From: Wenyingzhuangia aestuarii
GTDB taxonomy: Bacteria; Bacteroidota; Bacteroidia; Flavobacteriales; Flavobacteriaceae
Assembly (NCBI RefSeq): GCF_011927765.1
Contig: NZ_JAATJG010000004.1
Location: forward strand, 1-64,000
Length of the DNA: 64,000 nucleotides
Reading direction: 5' to 3'
Each line of letters opens with the position of its first letter. Positions within the stretch are counted from its first letter, which is position 1. Positions 27,717-36,388 of this stretch are shown here, one piece after another. The notes under the pieces are model-generated. The model did not search any database and had not been told where the DNA came from. It saw only the letters and a program-made list of their open reading frames with translations. The translations under genes and the position numbers were made by a program.

Positions 27717-28610
27717 TTATTGCACTTTAAATTTTTGAAAAGGAGAGGTTTTAATAATTCCACTTCCGTTTTTAAACACTTCCATTCTAACCAAATAATC
27801 CCCAGATAAAAGTCCTATATTACTAGGACTAATAAATCTAAAAGAGGTGTAATAGCCTGTACCTCCGTTTACAGAACTAGAATTAGAGGTAGTTATAGTT
27901 GCTGTTTTCTTAACCAAAGTTTGATCATTAACTGTATAAAAAGCCAATTGATGAGTTTCTCCTGAATAGATATAAGCTTTTGCTTTGGTTAACACATATG
28001 TATCTAATTTTATGGAATAGCCAATAGGATGACCTGTACTAGTGATAGCTCCATTGGTTTGAGAAGCTCTAATAGTGGTGTAAAATTCTGAATTCCCTTG
28101 ATCTATAAATCTAAAACCACGGGTATCTGTAGCAGAATTGTTTAGGAGAGACAGTTCATTACCACTATCTACCTCTACTAAAACTGCGGTGTAAAAATCT
28201 GTCTTCATGTCTAAAGAAGACAAATCAAAATATAAGGTTTGGGTAGGTGTGGATGGAACTACAGAACTTAACCTTACATCTTTCTTAGCCAAGGTTTTAA
28301 GTACAACAGCTACGTTATAAACATTTTCTGTATATACTCCTGTTAATTTTAATTGATAAGAATAATTGGCATTGTAATTTTCTACTTTTACATAGGTACT
28401 TTCTTCATTATCTACATCTAAATCAAATGTTAAATAATTAAAAGAGTCATCGGTAGTAACTGTTTTTCCCGTAAAAATGGCTTTGGTAGCTGCTATTTCC
28501 TTAGTTCCTATTTGCGCATCTCCTTCTATATTTTCGTCAGAGTTACTAGTACATGCCACAAAACTAAGTACCATTAGTATTTGCAAAACACTAGCTAATG
28601 TTTTTTTCAT
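27717..28610 (-). CDS. Lipoprotein paralogue A of a three-gene tandem family
   Basis: I chose ATG 28610, which gives MKKTLASVLQ and a lipobox ending at Cys20 ('LSFVAC-TSNS'). The longer reading starts at a TTG inside an inverted repeat. Shared family phrases are 'ENYNANYSYQLKLTG', 'MKTDFYTAVLVEVDSGNELSLL', 'DQTLVKKTATI' and 'LSGDYLVRMEVF'. The first two fall in an N-terminal Ig-like half and the last two in a C-terminal half. No signature identifies a ligand or enzyme activity. It is first in the lipoprotein operon, 98 bases downstream of the LytTR regulator stop and below the paired repeat at 28670-28701. Confidence 0.8.
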   Translation of the reverse strand: MKKTLASVLQILMVLSFVACTSNSDENIEGDAQIGTKEIAATKAIFTGKTVTTDDSFNYLTFDLDVDNEESTYVKVENYNANYSYQLKLTGVYTENVYNVAVVLKTLAKKDVRLSSVVPSTPTQTLYFDLSSLDMKTDFYTAVLVEVDSGNELSLLNNSATDTRGFRFIDQGNSEFYTTIRASQTNGAITSTGHPIGYSIKLDTYVLTKAKAYIYSGETHQLAFYTVNDQTLVKKTATITTSNSSSVNGGTGYYTSFRFISPSNIGLLSGDYLVRMEVFKNGSGIIKTSPFQKFKVQ

Positions 28611-28613
28611 TTC

Positions 28614-28637
28614 TTGATTATTTAAATTTTTAATCAA
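28614..28637 (-). repeat. Inverted repeat between the LytTR site and lipoprotein A start
   Basis: TTGATTA (28614-28620) and TAATCAA (28631-28637) are perfect 7-bp arms separated by 10 AT bases, ending three bases before the ATG of lipoprotein A. It may sit in the leader RNA or act as an operator. Confidence 0.35.
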
Positions 28638-28669
28638 AAATGGAACAAAGGAGTGTTTAAGCTTTGGTA

Positions 28670-28701
28670 TTGTTTCCCAACGGTATTATTTTGTTTCTAA
28701 A
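28670..28701 (-). promoter_or_regulatory. LytTR-type direct repeat upstream of lipoprotein operon
   Basis: On the reverse strand TTTAGAAACAA (28691-28701) and TTGGGAAACAA (28670-28680) form a direct repeat with an exact 21-bp period, 9 of 11 bases identical. The near half ends about 59 bases before the lipoprotein A ATG. LytTR-domain regulators bind such pairs two helical turns apart. The same 12-base core GTTGGGAAACAA precedes the kinase operon at 31963-31973. Confidence 0.6.
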
Positions 28702-28707
28702 AGAAAA

Positions 28708-29445
28708 TTATTTCCCTAAAAACAAATCAACTTCTTCTTTATAAGTTTTACTTACTGGAATTTCTATAGTATCTAAATATATTTTTTTGAGAGATAAGGA
28801 GTAAGACTCTACTTTAGATAAGTTGGCTATCCATGATCTGTGAACCCTTTTAAGATTTGAGATTTCAAAAAACAACTCTTCGTAGTGATTTAACTTTTTA
28901 GAAGCTGTATATTTTTTACCATCAACAGTATAAATGTGACTATACATTCTGTCCGCTTCAATACATAAAATATCTTCTATATTTAGAATTACATAATCAC
29001 TTTTGTAGGGAATAGATATTTTAGAAAGCTTTTTTTTATTTTCGGTAAAAGCCTCTATTCTGTCTTTAAAACTAGTAATTACTTGCTGATGTTTAATTTT
29101 AGCAACCGTTTCTACTAACCTATCAATATCTATAGGTTTTAACAAATAATCTAGGGCTGAAACATCAAAAGCTTTAATGGCATACTGATCGTAAGCGGTA
29201 ATAAAAACAATTTTAAAATTGATATTTGTGCATTCCTTTAACAATTGAAATCCATTTTTCTGAGGCATTTCAATATCTAAAAATACAACATCGGGTTTGT
29301 TACGCTCAATACTTTTTACAGCCTCATCTACATTACAACACGTAGCTATCACTGTAATTTCTGAACAAAAATTTTCTATTAAATACAATAAGTTTTCCCT
29401 AGCACTTAATTCATCATCTACTATAATTGCTTTAATTTTACTCAT
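28708..29445 (-). CDS. LytTR-family response regulator
   Basis: A two-component regulator. The receiver domain (about 1-120) has the acidic pocket 'IVDDE', the phosphorylation site Asp in 'VVFLDIEMPQKNG', 'FITAYD' and the Lys in 'DYLLKPI'. The C-terminal LytTR domain (about 145-245) has 'IEDILCIEADRMYSHIYTV', 'LKRVHRSWIANLSKV' and 'EIPVSKTYKEEV'. The gene overlaps the upstream kinase gene by 8 bases, so they are translated together. It is the obvious candidate to bind the paired repeats at 28670-28701 and 31963-31994. Confidence 0.93.
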   Translation of the reverse strand: MSKIKAIIVDDELSARENLLYLIENFCSEITVIATCCNVDEAVKSIERNKPDVVFLDIEMPQKNGFQLLKECTNINFKIVFITAYDQYAIKAFDVSALDYLLKPIDIDRLVETVAKIKHQQVITSFKDRIEAFTENKKKLSKISIPYKSDYVILNIEDILCIEADRMYSHIYTVDGKKYTASKKLNHYEELFFEISNLKRVHRSWIANLSKVESYSLSLKKIYLDTIEIPVSKTYKEEVDLFLGK

Positions 29446-30673
29446 TGCCTATGGTATAAGGTATCTTAATAATTACCTGGGTTTGTTGCTCTACTAATTC
29501 ATAATCAAAACTAATATTTATTTTATAGTAGTCTTTTAACAAAACCAATCGTTCTTTAATAGCTTTTGTAGAAAAAGATGATTGTATAGTTTTAGCTTCT
29601 TTATTCATATTTTCTGCATCTGCTATCGAAATTCCATTATCTTTAATGGTACAAATAGTCTCTTTTGTATTCTGATAAAAATGAATGTGTATCTTTTTAA
29701 CTGTATTGGTTTTATGAAATAATCTTTGCAAAGAGTTTTCTAAAAACGGTTGAATAATCATAGATGGAATTTTAATGGTTTCATCTACATTTTCTTTATC
29801 TAAAACATAGATTAATGAGTCTTTAAACCTAAGTTTTTCTAACTCTAAATACTTTTTTAACATAGAGAATTCCTCTTCAAAAAGGATGTATGTTTTTTCG
29901 CTCATTTTTAGATTATCTCTTATGATGGCAGAAAATTTTGAGAGGTAATTATAGGTATCCATCGTATTTCCCTTAATCACTAAATTCTGAACGGAATTCA
30001 TGGCATTAAACATAAAATGAGGATTCATGCTCCCTCTTAAAGCTTTTAATTGCAAGTTTGCCAATTCGTTCTTTTTGGTTTCTTGTAGCTTTTTGTAGGT
30101 CTCGTGCAACCTTTGCTCATTCTCAATATTTATTTTTTTAAAATAATTGACCAATAAATACACACAAGTAAACAATCCAAACACCGCAAAAGGATCTAAT
30201 TTACTTACAATCGATTCTGGATAGACAACAATTACATAATAAGGAATAAAAAAAAGAAACAAGCTAAACAGTGTAATTAAGGCTGGAATTCTATTTTTAT
30301 TAAAAAGTGTTAAGGCAATTCCAGGTACAAACACGTAATAATACTCACTATAAGACTCTGGTAGTAATGTTGTGGAAAACATAAAAACAGCAAACATTAC
30401 AATACCTAACCATAAAAAAGTAGCCCAATAATATTTTTGCTTTTTGTTTAACATAAGAATCACCATCATAAACAATAAAAGCATACCATAGCACATCATT
30501 ATTTTAGAGGTAATAATTCCTGTTATAGTATCTCCAATAGGCATTATTACCACAAAATGAAGGGTAATAAGTACATAAATATTTAACAGTTTTATTTTCT
30601 TATTTTTTTTTGATGAAAAACTAGGCTGTTGTCCTATGTCTAAAATCTTATCATATAAAGTAAATTTAATCAT
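29438..30673 (-). CDS. LytS-type sensor histidine kinase with degenerate ATPase (kinase 2)
   Basis: Paralogue of the next gene. About six transmembrane helices fill residues 30-170. The histidine-kinase motif 'GSMNPHFMFNAMNSVQNLV' retains the phospho-acceptor His. The N-box reads 'ENSLQRLFHK' where kinase 1 has 'ENSIKHGLLHK', and the first G-box reads 'DNGISI' in place of 'DNGVGV'. These changes suggest weakened ATP binding, so this protein may act as a partner rather than an active kinase. It is 5 bases after kinase 1 and overlaps the regulator gene. The signal is unknown. Confidence 0.88.
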   Translation of the reverse strand: MIKFTLYDKILDIGQQPSFSSKKNKKIKLLNIYVLITLHFVVIMPIGDTITGIITSKIMMCYGMLLLFMMVILMLNKKQKYYWATFLWLGIVMFAVFMFSTTLLPESYSEYYYVFVPGIALTLFNKNRIPALITLFSLFLFFIPYYVIVVYPESIVSKLDPFAVFGLFTCVYLLVNYFKKINIENEQRLHETYKKLQETKKNELANLQLKALRGSMNPHFMFNAMNSVQNLVIKGNTMDTYNYLSKFSAIIRDNLKMSEKTYILFEEEFSMLKKYLELEKLRFKDSLIYVLDKENVDETIKIPSMIIQPFLENSLQRLFHKTNTVKKIHIHFYQNTKETICTIKDNGISIADAENMNKEAKTIQSSFSTKAIKERLVLLKDYYKINISFDYELVEQQTQVIIKIPYTIGNE

Positions 30674-30678
30674 ACTCC

Positions 30679-31911
30679 TTAATCTTGTTTTACATAAGGA
30701 ATTTTAACCTCCACCTTGGTTCCAACCTCTGTGGGTAAATAAGTAAAACCAATATCTGTTTTGTAAAAATCTGTTAAAAAAATTAGTCTTTGCTTTATGG
30801 CTGTGGTAGAAAAGGACTCCTGCTTGTTATTATTTTGTTTGTTTATTTTTTTAGAAGCTTTTACTCCCACTCCATTGTCTGTAATTACACAAACCAACAC
30901 TTCTTTTTCTAACTCAAAAGCAACCTCTAAGTTTTTAGTTCCTTCTATTTTATGTAACAATCCATGTTTAATAGAATTTTCTATAAAAGGCTGAATAATC
31001 ATGGCAGGAATTTTAATATGCTCTAAATCTTCTGTTCCTAGTAACTGATACTCAAAGTTTTCCTTGAACCTTAATTTTTCTAATTCTAAATATTTTTTTA
31101 ATAAAGACAGCTCTTCACTAAACAATACAAAACTTTTTTCGCTCATGCTTAAGTTCTCTCTTATCATTAAAGAAAACTTAGTTAAGTAGTTATAAGCTTC
31201 GGTTCTATCTCCTTTTAACACTAAGTTCTGAATAGAATTCATGGCGTTAAACATAAAGTGAGGATTCATTTGCGCTTTTAACGATTTTAATTGCAAATGA
31301 GCAACTTCACTTTTTTTGGATTCATCTAAAAATTGATAAGCCAAGGATAACTTTTCTTCATTGGCCATGTTTAGCTTTTTAAAATAGCTAACTAAAAAAT
31401 AGATAGCTAAAAACAATCCTAACATGGCAGGTATTTCTATTCTATCTACATATTCTTGCGGATATACTTTTATAAAAAAATAAGGAGTTAAATAGCCTAT
31501 AAAACTTAAAGCAGTACACAGGATCGGTATTGTCTTTTTATCGTACAAAGACAAACTAATTCCCGATAGAATTATAAAATAATACTCCATATACATACCC
31601 GGAAGTACATATAAAGAAAAGGCACTAAAGTTTACAAAAGCAATGAGTAACCAAAGAGGTCTTGCGTAGCTAAAACAATGAAACTTATTTAGTACAATAA
31701 CCAAGACAAGTCCTAAAAAAGTATAAAGATGTGCTAGTGTTGTTTTTAACACAAAAATCCCACATATATAGTCCGCAATAGGGAACAGTATTGTAAAATA
31801 AATCCAAATTAAAGCGTAGGTATTTAAAAGTTCTATTCTTTTATTTTGTGTATCCGAGTAGGTAGCACAAACACCTTGTTTTATTACCTTCTTATACATT
31901 GATTTTATCAT
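30679..31911 (-). CDS. LytS-type sensor histidine kinase (kinase 1)
   Basis: First gene of the operon. It has a short cytoplasmic N-terminus, about six membrane helices (35-185), a coiled region ('KKLNMANEEKLSLAYQFLDESKKSEV'), and the catalytic core. The His-kinase motif is 'AQMNPHFMFNAMNSIQNLV'; the ATPase shows 'IQPFIENSIKHGLLHK' and 'DNGVGV'. The usual GxGL nucleotide-lid motif is replaced by 'FSTTAIKQRL', as in kinase 2. It senses an unknown envelope signal. A Met five codons in (31899) is an alternative start. Confidence 0.9.
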   Translation of the reverse strand: MIKSMYKKVIKQGVCATYSDTQNKRIELLNTYALIWIYFTILFPIADYICGIFVLKTTLAHLYTFLGLVLVIVLNKFHCFSYARPLWLLIAFVNFSAFSLYVLPGMYMEYYFIILSGISLSLYDKKTIPILCTALSFIGYLTPYFFIKVYPQEYVDRIEIPAMLGLFLAIYFLVSYFKKLNMANEEKLSLAYQFLDESKKSEVAHLQLKSLKAQMNPHFMFNAMNSIQNLVLKGDRTEAYNYLTKFSLMIRENLSMSEKSFVLFSEELSLLKKYLELEKLRFKENFEYQLLGTEDLEHIKIPAMIIQPFIENSIKHGLLHKIEGTKNLEVAFELEKEVLVCVITDNGVGVKASKKINKQNNNKQESFSTTAIKQRLIFLTDFYKTDIGFTYLPTEVGTKVEVKIPYVKQD

Positions 31912-31962
31912 AGCAAATCATTAATTACACAAATTATAAAAAACCAATATAACACTCTTAAG

Positions 31963-31994
31963 TTGTTTCCCAACAATAGATTTTAATTTCCGAA
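31963..31994 (-). promoter_or_regulatory. LytTR-type direct repeat upstream of kinase operon
   Basis: On the reverse strand TTCGGAAATTA (31984-31994) and TTGGGAAACAA (31963-31973) repeat with a 21-bp period. The proximal half matches that upstream of lipoprotein A exactly (GTTGGGAAACAA), and the distance to the start codon (52 bases) is close to the 59 there. This suggests autoregulation by the LytTR regulator. Confidence 0.6.
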
Positions 31995-32024
31995 AACTAT
32001 TGTTGTTTACATTACAGCACTAAA

Positions 32025-32054
32025 AAACCCGCTTTAGTTTCCTAAAGCGGGTTT
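32025..32054 (-). terminator. Terminator of dnaK
   Basis: Stem AAACCCGCTTTAG (32025-32037) with CTAAAGCGGGTTT (32042-32054), loop TTTC. On the reverse strand it is followed by a T-run (A6 at 32022-32027 on the top strand), about 33 bases past the dnaK stop. Confidence 0.9.
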
Positions 32055-32086
32055 AAAATATTAAATCTTTGTGTAATTAAACAGTC

Positions 32087-33982
32087 TTATTTAACTTCTT
32101 CAAAGTCTACATCTTCTACATCGTCTCCTCCGTTAGAAGCAGCAGCAGGCTCTTCTTGTTGAGCACCAGCAGCACCACCTTGAGCAGCAGCTTGGAACTC
32201 AGCAGCAGCAGCTTGTAATGCAGCGTTTAACTTTTCAATAGCAGGATCAATTCCTTCTATGTTTTGAGAAGCGTGAGCAGCTTTTAATTCTACTAAAGCA
32301 GCATCAATAGGAGCTTTTTTATCTTCTGGTAATTTACCTTCTACTTCTTTTAATTGATTTTCTGTTTGGAAAATCATTTGATCAGCAGCGTTTAATTTCT
32401 CAGCAGTTTCTTTTGCTTTTGCATCCGCTTCTGCGTTTGCTTCAGCATCTGCTTTCATTGCAGCAATTTCTTCTTCTGATAATCCTGAAGAAGCTTCAAT
32501 CTTAATTTCTTGAGATTTGTTAGTTGCTTTATCAATAGCAGAAACTTTAATAATTCCGTTTGCATCAATATCAAAAACTACTTCAATTTGAGGAACACCT
32601 CTTTGTGCTGGTGGAATATCCGTTAATTGGAAACGTCCAATAGTTTTGTTATCTGCAGCCATTGCTCTTTCTCCTTGTAATACATGGATATCAACAGATG
32701 GTTGGTTATCTACAGCAGTAGAGAATACTTGAGATTTTTTAGTTGGAATTGTTGTATTTGACTCAATTAATTTAGTAAATACATTCCCCATAGTCTCAAT
32801 ACCTAAAGATAAAGGTGTAACGTCTAATAACAATACATCTTTAACATCTCCAGATAAAACTCCACCTTGAATAGCAGCACCAATGGCAACAACCTCATCA
32901 GGATTCACTCCTTTATTAGGCTCTTTTCCAAAAAATGCTTTTACTCTTTCTTGAATTACAGGAATACGAGTAGATCCACCTACTAAAATTACCTCATCAA
33001 TATCAGAAATATCTAAATCTGCATCTTGTAAAGCTTTTTTAACTGGCTCCATAGAACGGTTTACTAAATCAGCAGCTAATTGCTCAAACTTAGCACGAGT
33101 TAATGTTTTTACTAAGTGCTTAGGTCCTGCAGCAGTTGCAGTAACATATGGTAAGTTAACCTCTGTTTGTGCAGAAGAAGATAATTCAACTTTTGCTTTT
33201 TCAGCAGCTTCTTTTAAACGTTGTAAAGCCATTGGGTCTAAACGTAAGTCAATATCTTCAGCAGCTTTAAATTCGTCAGCTAACCAGTCAATAATTACCT
33301 CATCAAAGTTATCTCCACCTAAGTGAGTATCTCCATTTGTAGATAATACTTCAAAAACTCCGTCTCCAATTTCTAAGATAGAAATATCAAATGTACCTCC
33401 TCCTAAATCGTAAACAGCAATCTTTTGATCTTGTCCTTTTTTATCAATACCGTAAGCTAATGCAGCAGCAGTTGGCTCGTTAATGATACGTTGAACTTTT
33501 AATCCAGCAATTTCACCAGCTTCTTTAGTTGCTTGACGTTGTGCATCGTTAAAGTATGCAGGAACTGTAATTACAGCTTCTGTTACTGCTTGTCCTAAAT
33601 AGTCTTCAGCAGTTTTTTTCATTTTTTGCAAAGTCATTGCAGAAATTTCTTGTGGCGTATATAAACGACCATCAATATCGATACGTGGAGTATCGTTATC
33701 TCCTTTTACAACTTTGTAAGGTACTCTTCCTACTTCATCAGCACACTCAGAAAACTTGTTTCCCATAAAACGCTTTACAGAAGCAATTGTTTTAGTTGGG
33801 TTAGTTACCGCTTGTCTTTTTGCAGGATCACCTACTTTACGCTCTCCTCCTTCTACAAAGGCAACGATAGATGGTGTAGTTCTTTTTCCTTCAGCATTAG
33901 GAATTACAACCGGGTCGTTTCCTTCCATTACAGAAACACATGAATTTGTTGTTCCTAAGTCAATTCCAATAATCTTACTCAT
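32087..33982 (-). CDS. dnaK: Chaperone DnaK (Hsp70)
   Basis: The ATP-dependent Hsp70 chaperone. ATG 33982 begins at '[16 protein letters not shown]', the canonical phosphate-1 start; the longer reading adds non-conserved residues. The ATPase domain (about 1-380) has '[26 protein letters not shown]' and '[10 protein letters not shown]'; the linker '[15 protein letters not shown]' and substrate domain follow, and the acidic C-terminus ends in 'EDVDFEEVK'. 631 aa is typical. It is monocistronic here, without dnaJ or grpE beside it, and has a sigma-54-like promoter that resembles that of hsp20. Confidence 0.98.
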   Translation of the reverse strand: MSKIIGIDLGTTNSCVSVMEGNDPVVIPNAEGKRTTPSIVAFVEGGERKVGDPAKRQAVTNPTKTIASVKRFMGNKFSECADEVGRVPYKVVKGDNDTPRIDIDGRLYTPQEISAMTLQKMKKTAEDYLGQAVTEAVITVPAYFNDAQRQATKEAGEIAGLKVQRIINEPTAAALAYGIDKKGQDQKIAVYDLGGGTFDISILEIGDGVFEVLSTNGDTHLGGDNFDEVIIDWLADEFKAAEDIDLRLDPMALQRLKEAAEKAKVELSSSAQTEVNLPYVTATAAGPKHLVKTLTRAKFEQLAADLVNRSMEPVKKALQDADLDISDIDEVILVGGSTRIPVIQERVKAFFGKEPNKGVNPDEVVAIGAAIQGGVLSGDVKDVLLLDVTPLSLGIETMGNVFTKLIESNTTIPTKKSQVFSTAVDNQPSVDIHVLQGERAMAADNKTIGRFQLTDIPPAQRGVPQIEVVFDIDANGIIKVSAIDKATNKSQEIKIEASSGLSEEEIAAMKADAEANAEADAKAKETAEKLNAADQMIFQTENQLKEVEGKLPEDKKAPIDAALVELKAAHASQNIEGIDPAIEKLNAALQAAAAEFQAAAQGGAAGAQQEEPAAASNGGDDVEDVDFEEVK

Positions 33983-34032
33983 AATTATATTATTTAATAA
34001 CGTTGTTGATTCAATTTTACAATTTCTATTAG

Positions 34033-34085
34033 TCAATATGTATGCCATGACTTGGCATGCCACAAATTGTCACAAAGTTGTGACA
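34033..34085 (-). promoter_or_regulatory. Palindrome and sigma-54-like promoter of dnaK
   Basis: A perfect 8-bp dyad TGTCACAA-AG-TTGTGACA (34068-34085) lies upstream of TGGCATACATATTGA on the reverse strand (34033-34047). The latter fits TGGCAY-N5-TTGC with one base changed. A start near 34021 would give a 39-base leader to ATG 33982. The region between holds no other gene. Confidence 0.55.
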
Positions 34086-34249
34086 GCATGGCAGAATTAT
34101 TCTTTTTAAAAGATTCTAATTTGACAAAAACCTCTGTATATCAGTTACATCACTAAACACAGTAATACTTATATACTGTTCTTAAAAACACTTTTAAAAT
34201 ATATAGCTCTTAGCTTAGGGGGTTATACTGTCAATAACAGCAGTTAATT

Positions 34250-35056
34250 TTAAACAACTTCTATATTTTGATGATCCGAAATGTAATTAGAGGGAGTTTT
34301 ACCTAAATTCTTTTTAAACATATAAATAAAGGCACTTGTGTTTTCGTAACCTAAATCCAAGGCAATTTCTTTTACAGATTGTTTTTCTCCCAATCGTTTA
34401 ATGGCTTCTATTAATTTTAGTCGAATGCACCAGTCACTATAATTCATTCCTAATTCTTTAACAAACAACCTAGACAAGGTTCTACTACTTACAGATGAAG
34501 AGGCTGCATAATAGTCTAAAGTATATTTATTGGTTAAATCGGTCATTAAAAGAGCCAACACCTTTCTTAATTTTGGATGATTGCTAGTAGGTAAAAAAAC
34601 AGAACTTGCTGTAATTAAAGACAGTTCATCTAAAAACACTTGTATTACTCTTTTTTGTGGAGCATGCAAATTAGCAATATCTTTAAAAGCAATAATTTTA
34701 AAAAGTAGTTGTTTTAAAAAAGTAGATATATCAAATGCAAAACTAGTTGTAGGTAAATTACTTGTTACTGATGGATCTATAAAAACACTGTACATTTTTA
34801 CATTTTTCTGAAAAAACACTTGATGCTCTACTCCGCCAGGCAACCAAAGTCCTTGCAACGGATTCACTACCCATATTTGATGTTCGGCAACAACCTTCAT
34901 CACCCCATTGGTAGCATATATTAATTGAGCTCTAGGATGCGAATGTGACAAACACACGGCATCTGTAACTTCTTCCATATAGCCCACAACAGGAATAGAA
35001 GCATCTATTAAAAAACCAAAACTCACAATTGGATATGTCTGATAATCCTTATTCAT
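34250..35056 (-). CDS. AraC family transcriptional regulator with cupin sensor
   Basis: N-terminal cupin-like domain (about residues 20-110, with 'HSHPRAQLIYATNGVMKVV' and 'WLPGGVEHQVFF') and C-terminal AraC double helix-turn-helix (about 165-262), with 'SSRTLSRLFVKELGMNYSDW' and 'VKEIALDLGYENTSAFIYMFKKNLGKTPSNY'. It is divergent from the MFS exporter gene at 35123 and probably controls it. TATATTTG on the reverse strand (35061-35068) is only four bases before the ATG, so its message may be leaderless. Confidence 0.92.
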   Translation of the reverse strand: MNKDYQTYPIVSFGFLIDASIPVVGYMEEVTDAVCLSHSHPRAQLIYATNGVMKVVAEHQIWVVNPLQGLWLPGGVEHQVFFQKNVKMYSVFIDPSVTSNLPTTSFAFDISTFLKQLLFKIIAFKDIANLHAPQKRVIQVFLDELSLITASSVFLPTSNHPKLRKVLALLMTDLTNKYTLDYYAASSSVSSRTLSRLFVKELGMNYSDWCIRLKLIEAIKRLGEKQSVKEIALDLGYENTSAFIYMFKKNLGKTPSNYISDHQNIEVV

Positions 35057-35060
35057 TGTC

Positions 35061-35068
35061 CAAATATA
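35061..35068 (-). promoter_or_regulatory. -7 element of the AraC gene
   Basis: TATATTTG matches TAnnTTTG and is separated from the start codon by only GACA. Transcription would start at or next to the ATG. Confidence 0.45.
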
Positions 35069-35122
35069 GCAATTTAGACACGGTTATTTATACACACCTT
35101 TGCACTATACGAATACTCTATA

Positions 35123-36340
35123 ATGAATACACAAAAACTATCAACATCAGCATCCCCTGTTTCGGCACAAAAAACAGTTTATGCCATTCTGTTTACCATT
35201 AGCTTTTCTCATTTTATCAACGATTTGTTACAAGCTGTAATTCCTGCAGTGTACCCAATGCTTAAAGGTCAATTTCAGTTAAATTTTACTCAAATAGGAT
35301 TGATTACACTTACCTACCAATTAATAGCTTCTGTGTTACAGCCTTTTGTAGGTATGTATACCGATAAAAAATCCAAACCTTTTTCTTTATTAATAGGAAT
35401 GAGTTTTACATTGGTTGGATTGCTATTAGTTTCTATGGCATCTAGTTTTACATACCTATTGTTATCTGTTAGTTTAATAGGAATTGGTTCTTCTATTTTT
35501 CATCCAGAATCTTCTAGAGTAGCCCATTTGGCATCTGGAGGTAGAAAAGGATTGGCACAATCTATTTTTCAGTTAGGAGGAAATGCTGGTACAGCTGTTG
35601 GACCTTTATTAGCTGCTTTAATTGTAATTCCTAATGGACAAGCTCACATTGTTTGGTTTTGTTTTATTGCTCTTATAGGAATTGGAGTTTTATACAGAGT
35701 AGGAATTTGGTATGGAAATCATTTAGAATTAAAACGTAAAAACAAAGACCTCGCAACGGAACCTGTACTGCATCATCTTTCTAAAAAAAGGGTCACCATT
35801 TCTTTAGTTATTTTATTAACCTTAATTTTTTCTAAATATATTTATCTAACAAGTATTACCAGTTATTATACTTTTTTCTTAATTGATAAATTTAACGTGT
35901 CCATTCAAGAATCTCAAATTTATTTATTTGCCTTTTTAGGAGCCGTTGCAGCGGGAACCTTTTTAGGAGGTCCTTTAGGTGATAAGTTTGGAAGAAAATA
36001 TGTCATCTGGATTTCTATTTTAGGAGTTACTCCTTTTACCTTATTATTACCTTATGCCTCTCTGTATTGGGTGGGGATTTTATCTGTAATTATAGGTGTT
36101 ATTTTAGCTTCTGCCTTTTCTGCTATTTTAGTATATGCTACAGAATTATTACCCGGAAAAGTGGGATTGGTTGCTGGTCTGTTCTTTGGATTTGCCTTTG
36201 GAATTGCAGGAATAGGTTCTGCCGTATTAGGTAAACTGGCAGATTTAACTAGTATTGATTATGTATTTTCTATCTGTTCCTTTTTACCCATAATAGGAAT
36301 TATTACAGCCTTTTTACCCAACATAGCACATAAAAAATAA
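35123..36340 (+). CDS. MFS transporter, fosmidomycin-resistance (Fsr) type
   Basis: A 12-helix major facilitator exporter. The opening 'FTISFSHFINDLLQAVIPAVYPMLKGQF' and 'YQLIASVLQPFVGMYTDKKSKP' match the Fsr subfamily, including the MFS motif A (G-x-x-x-D). 'GIGSSIFHPESSRVAHLASGGRKGLAQSIFQLGGNAGTAVGPL' in pieces is the other hallmark. Members export fosmidomycin or other small compounds; the natural substrate is unknown. Divergent pairing with an AraC gene is common for inducible exporters. Confidence 0.9.
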   Translation: MNTQKLSTSASPVSAQKTVYAILFTISFSHFINDLLQAVIPAVYPMLKGQFQLNFTQIGLITLTYQLIASVLQPFVGMYTDKKSKPFSLLIGMSFTLVGLLLVSMASSFTYLLLSVSLIGIGSSIFHPESSRVAHLASGGRKGLAQSIFQLGGNAGTAVGPLLAALIVIPNGQAHIVWFCFIALIGIGVLYRVGIWYGNHLELKRKNKDLATEPVLHHLSKKRVTISLVILLTLIFSKYIYLTSITSYYTFFLIDKFNVSIQESQIYLFAFLGAVAAGTFLGGPLGDKFGRKYVIWISILGVTPFTLLLPYASLYWVGILSVIIGVILASAFSAILVYATELLPGKVGLVAGLFFGFAFGIAGIGSAVLGKLADLTSIDYVFSICSFLPIIGIITAFLPNIAHKK

Positions 36341-36349
36341 ATCTATGTT

Positions 36350-36388
36350 CCCATTAGTATCTATTCTTCTAAGAAAGATACTAATGGG
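36350..36388. terminator. Bidirectional hairpin between MFS and hydrolase genes
   Basis: Outer arms CCCATTAGTATCT (36350-36362) and AGATACTAATGGG (36376-36388), inner arms TTCTT/AAGAA, tight loop. T-runs are modest on both sides. It overlaps the last codons of the reverse-strand hydrolase, whose stop is at 36361-36363. Confidence 0.7.

Noticed and set aside
33756-34109. Top-strand ORF across the dnaK start
   Set aside because: It is antisense to dnaK and its promoter region and has no family features.
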